Assembly (NCBI GenBank): GCA_018826645.1
Contig: JAHJZF010000035.1
Location: 1-5,245 of the forward strand
Direction of reading: 5' to 3'
DNA length: 5,245 nucleotides
From: Patescibacteria group bacterium
GTDB lineage: Bacteria; Patescibacteriota; Minisyncoccia; UBA6257; Colwellbacteraceae
This document shows, piece after piece, positions 3,854 through 5,245 of this stretch. Both the position numbers and the translations under genes were made by a program. The notes below the pieces were generated by a model. The model was not told where the DNA came from and searched no databases. It saw nothing but the letters and a program-made list of their open reading frames with translations. Within the stretch, counting starts at the first letter, position 1; each line of letters opens with the position of its first letter.

Positions 3854-4591
3854 CTACTTCTTGAAATTAACAGGTGTGCGCTCTACTCCCGTTAATCGAA
3901 TCCACTTTTTCTGGGTTGATTGTATGTGTGGGTCGATTTCTTGTAAAGCAGCCTGTATCCATCCAAATGTCCTGTGTCTCATATTCGTTCCAGCAGGAAC
4001 ATATACGCGAACAGTTCCATAATATAAAGTGTTTTTCTTAAATCCTTTATTAACTGGCTTTATATAGCTTTTACCAAAATTAGATAAAGGCACTCCCGTT
4101 AATTCAGACCAAAACTTTTTTAAATCGGCTTCGTTCTGCTGAGAATACATATTAATACTCATTTTTAATTCTTTAGGAGCTATTTTAAAGAATTCCTTAA
4201 ACCACTTAATCATAAAAAGGATTAAATGCGGATCGGAATTGGCTATTGAGAAATGTTTTGTCTTTGTTCCTTCAGCCCAATATAAAGCCGCACCAAGAAG
4301 CCTTAATGTATTCCTATCTAAAGGCAGGCCAACCTCTTTTTTAGATTTTATAATAATCTGTTCTACTTCTTTTTCTCTTCTTATTCTTTGGCTTCGAGGA
4401 CCCAAGGAAAGAGATTTTATTTGTTTCGTATATAGCTTGTCTCTATGTTTAGAACTTAATTTTATATCCTTCAACCAAAGACTAAGGGTACTCTTGGCTA
4501 CTGGAACGAACTTGCGAATCTCGTTATAGCTAAGCCCCGTTTTTCTCAACTTAATGGCTTGTTGTCGCAAAGAAGCTGGGTATTTAATCAT
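3854..4591 (-). CDS. HTH plus LAGLIDADG-like DNA-binding protein, possible homing-endonuclease relative
   Basis: A 245-aa soluble basic protein. The N-terminus (residues 6-45) is a helix-turn-helix of the resolvase/transposase type: QAIKLRKTGLSYNEIRKF, then a recognition-like helix AKSTLSLWLKDI. A basic linker follows (about 46-90). At 98-110 LLGAALYWAEGTK looks like a degenerate LAGLIDADG helix with an acidic residue (Glu107) near the catalytic position. It is followed by SIANSDPHLILFMIKWF, the strand-helix order of that fold. Only one clear motif is visible, so the protein may dimerise or be a non-cutting regulator. The start at 4591 lies 7 bases after the extended -10; GGAGG is only 1 base from the ATG, too close for normal use. 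The gene is AT-rich (about 32% G+C in a sampled 60 bases) and ends in TAG touching tRNA-Lys, an insertion-prone position. I recall similar HTH-LAGLIDADG proteins as common and uncharacterised in CPR genomes. Confidence 0.72.
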   Translation of the reverse strand: MIKYPASLRQQAIKLRKTGLSYNEIRKFVPVAKSTLSLWLKDIKLSSKHRDKLYTKQIKSLSLGPRSQRIRREKEVEQIIIKSKKEVGLPLDRNTLRLLGAALYWAEGTKTKHFSIANSDPHLILFMIKWFKEFFKIAPKELKMSINMYSQQNEADLKKFWSELTGVPLSNFGKSYIKPVNKGFKKNTLYYGTVRVYVPAGTNMRHRTFGWIQAALQEIDPHIQSTQKKWIRLTGVERTPVNFKK

Positions 4592-4598
4592 ACCTCCA

Positions 4599-4607
4599 AT
4601 TATATCA
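4599..4607 (-). promoter_or_regulatory. Perfect extended -10 (TGATATAAT) giving a leaderless HTH-gene transcript
   Basis: TG-A-TATAAT runs 4607 to 4599 on the minus strand, an exact extended -10. Seven bases (TGGAGGT) separate it from the ATG at 4591, so the transcript would start at or one base before the start codon. The best -35 at 17 bases is TGTGGT, which is poor; extended -10 promoters do not need one. Confidence 0.6.
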
Positions 4608-4662
4608 TATATAACACCCAGACCACAGAAAGATAGTTACTGTGTCCCCGGAGGGATTTTTA

Positions 4663-4718
4663 CCCCGTAGGCAACTATGTTGTCCTTCGGGGCGCCCCCC
4701 AACGGCTGGTTCGCCCCG
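4663..4718 (-). other. Two mutually exclusive hairpins in the tRNA-Arg trailer
   Basis: CGGGGCG (4688-4694) pairs with CGCCCCG (4712-4718), a 7-bp stem. Alternatively CGGGG (4688-4692) pairs with CCCCG (4663-4667), extended inward by AGGCAAC/GTTG(T)CCT with a 3-base loop. The shared arm means only one can form at a time. No T-tract follows on the minus strand. Confidence 0.45.
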
Positions 4719-4732
4719 TAAAATGTTTCTTG

Positions 4733-4804
4733 TGCCTCTGGAGGGACTCGAACCCCCAACTTCAGGTTCGAAGCCTGATGTGATATCCATTTCACTACAG
4801 AGGC
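4733..4804 (-). tRNA. tRNA-Arg (anticodon TCG), CCA not encoded
   Basis: Acceptor GCCTCTG/CAGAGGC is perfect. D arm GTGA-AATGGATA-TCAC. Anticodon stem TCAGG/CCTGA holds loop CTTCGAA (anticodon TCG). Variable loop AGTT. T arm GGGGG-TTCGAGT-CCCTC with one G-T wobble, discriminator A. Length is 72 bases. The next bases are CAA, so CCA is not encoded. It lies inside the 12-bp inverted repeat. Confidence 0.94.
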
Positions 4805-4838
4805 ATCACGGGGTAAAAAGCCGATCTTATCCAAAGCA

Positions 4839-4866
4839 ATGATACTTGCCCCGTAGCAAACTACAA
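4839..4866 (-). promoter_or_regulatory. Candidate tRNA-Arg promoter (TTGTAG-N16-TATCAT)
   Basis: The -35 TTGTAG (4866-4861) matches at 3 of 6, the spacer is 16 bases, and the -10 TATCAT (4844-4839) matches at 5 of 6. The start would be about 28 bases before the tRNA. The -35 and spacer overlap the hairpin at 4849-4881. Confidence 0.35.
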
Positions 4867-4881
4867 GTTCTGCTACTGGGG
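4849..4881. other. Long bulged hairpin CCCCGTAGCA / TGCTAC(T)GGGG
   Basis: CCCC-GTAGCA (4849-4858) pairs with TGCTAC-GGGG (4871-4881) with one bulged T. The interior AACT/AGTT closes on a 3-base ACA loop, giving about 14 bp in all. Its design (CCCCGTAG start, one bulge, 3-base loop) matches the hairpin at 4663-4692. Confidence 0.5.
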
Positions 4882-4889
4882 TCCATTTC

Positions 4890-4921
4890 ATCCCGCACCA
4901 CCTACGCATAGGTGTGGGGAT
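4890..4921. other. Hairpin ATCCC..CACCTA-CGCA-TAGGTG..GGGAT
   Basis: The inner stem CACCTA (4899-4904) / TAGGTG (4909-4914) has a CGCA loop. The outer pairs CA/TG and ATCCC/GGGAT extend it to 13 bp with two single-base bulges. It has no T-tract on either side. Confidence 0.5.
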
Positions 4922-4924
4922 TCA

Positions 4925-4983
4925 CCACGGGGACAGACAATATCCTCATAAGCAATTGTTTTACGATTGCGCCACGGGGACAG
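4925..4983. repeat. 12-bp direct repeat CCACGGGGACAG flanking a hairpin
   Basis: Identical copies at 4925-4936 and 4972-4983 are 47 bases apart. Between them GCAATTG (4952-4958) pairs with CGATTGC (4964-4970, one T-G wobble) around a TTTTA loop. No gene is seen here. Confidence 0.7.
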
Positions 4984-5035
4984 GACTTGGCTTCGCGCAT
5001 TCACGATAGCAAAATCTTGTACCACTAATCAATAC

Positions 5036-5065
5036 AAAACACCCCGATTTAGGTCGGGGTGTTTT
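5036..5065. terminator. Bidirectional Rho-independent terminator
   Basis: A 12-bp perfect stem AAAACACCCCGA (5036-5047) / TCGGGGTGTTTT (5054-5065) has a 6-base loop. T-rich ends lie in both directions. It ends a minus-strand transcript entering from the right and would also stop any plus-strand transcript from the tRNA-Arg region. Confidence 0.85.
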
Positions 5066-5080
5066 GGTTTCCACTCGGTG

Positions 5081-5161
5081 CCCTCTCTTATGAGTCCACG
5101 AAGGGGGGTTCATAGACTCACGAGAGAGGCGGAGCGAGGAAGAACGAACTCCGCCTCTCTC
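5081..5161. other. Competing hairpins upstream of the terminator (possible attenuator or small RNA)
   Basis: GAGAGAGGCGGAG (5122-5134) pairs perfectly over 13 bp with CTCCGCCTCTCTC (5149-5161). The same GAGAGAGG strand can instead join CCTCTCT (5082-5088), in a stem continued by TGAGTC/GACTCA (5091-5096 / 5115-5120). On the minus strand the 13-bp stem is made first and the terminator at 5036-5065 follows. I see no protein in 4981-5245; the ORFs there run through these stems. Confidence 0.5.
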
Positions 5162-5205
5162 CGCCGCGACCCGAAAGCCATATTGTCGATAGGTTGAACC
5201 CATCT

Positions 5206-5221
5206 CCCCTTGCCCCTTGCC
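5206..5221. repeat. Tandem 7-base repeat CCCCTTG x2
   Basis: CCCCTTG occurs at 5206-5212 and 5213-5219, followed by CC. On the minus strand this reads as a purine-rich GGCAAGG repeat upstream of the hairpin block. No function is evident. Confidence 0.4.
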
Positions 5222-5245
5222 ACAGGACTAGACGAGGAAAATGAA

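Larger units (their letters stand above)
4657..4819. repeat. 12-bp perfect inverted repeat bracketing tRNA-Arg
   Basis: TTTTTACCCCGT (4657-4668) and its exact complement ACGGGGTAAAAA (4808-4819) enclose a 163-base unit holding tRNA-Arg and the hairpins downstream of it. In a minus-strand transcript the arms could form a 12-bp helix closing the pre-tRNA. As DNA they resemble short terminal inverted repeats, but no target-site duplication is visible. Confidence 0.6.

Noticed and set aside
4657..4819. Insertion sequence or transposon
   Set aside because: Inverted ends are present, but there is no transposase, no target duplication and no second copy in the window.
4637..4909. 90-codon minus-strand ORF
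   Set aside because: It translates straight through tRNA-Arg, and its VRVPPEAQ-like peptide is a typical tRNA translation artefact.
4938..4981. A third tRNA in the right-hand region (GTCCCCGTGGCGCAATCG start)
   Set aside because: The D stem has no partner strand, the anticodon stem does not fit a 7-base loop, and there is no T arm.
5040..5085. tracrRNA-like 3' end (GGCACCGAGTGG next to a terminator)
   Set aside because: A short chance resemblance. There is no CRISPR array, cas gene or anti-repeat in the window.
4961..5203. 80-codon minus-strand ORF, and the plus-strand ORF over the same stretch
   Set aside because: Both cross the perfect terminator at 5036-5065 and long stems, and neither has a well-placed ribosome site.
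5234..5245. Start of a plus-strand gene (GAGGA then ATG at 5241)
   Set aside because: The spacing is only 2 bases, only two codons are visible, and everything else here is on the minus strand.

Overview
The window looks like a chromosomal piece of a Patescibacteria/CPR-type bacterium, most likely Parcubacteria-like. This is an inference from gene style: a DUF192 protein with an N-terminal anchor, a minimal SpoU methyltransferase, an HTH plus LAGLIDADG-like protein of a kind I associate with CPR genomes, scattered single tRNAs, and very short or absent 5' leaders. TGA ends the methyltransferase and a 37-codon ORF, so there is no sign of the UGA=Gly code. Every gene I can support lies on the minus strand, so transcription runs from position 5245 towards 1.

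Layout from right to left. (1) 4605-5245 has no convincing protein gene. It holds tRNA-Arg(TCG), a bidirectional terminator, and a dense set of hairpins and repeats built on the hexamer ACGGGG/CCCCGT. (2) 3854-4591 encodes an HTH/LAGLIDADG-like protein with an apparently leaderless extended -10 promoter. Its TAG stop directly abuts the first base of tRNA-Lys(CTT) (3781-3853). (3) 2240-3730 is an HD-type CCA tRNA nucleotidyltransferase. (4) tRNA-Pro(CGG) and tRNA-Ala(CGC) follow with zero spacing and their own promoter. (5) 660-2000 is a GC-richer accessory block. It holds a mini-operon of two tiny membrane peptides (63 and 37 aa) behind a strongly structured leader, ending in a terminator, and then a 184-aa orphan gene with its own near-consensus promoter, Shine-Dalgarno sequence and terminator. 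(6) 171-641 is a SpoU-family RNA methyltransferase whose ATGA overlaps a DUF192 gene running off the window.

The core functions form an RNA-maturation theme: tRNAs, the CCA-adding enzyme and an RNA 2'-O-methyltransferase. tRNA-Pro and tRNA-Ala carry an encoded CCA, whereas tRNA-Lys and tRNA-Arg do not and depend on the neighbouring enzyme. Core genes here appear to start at leaderless or near-leaderless promoters without a usable Shine-Dalgarno sequence. The accessory block instead uses Shine-Dalgarno-led starts, -35/-10 promoters and strong hairpin terminators, which suggests a different origin. The most unusual parts are the two-peptide operon, with a possible SD-masking RNA switch between the two ORFs, and the ACGGGG-rich structured region around tRNA-Arg.
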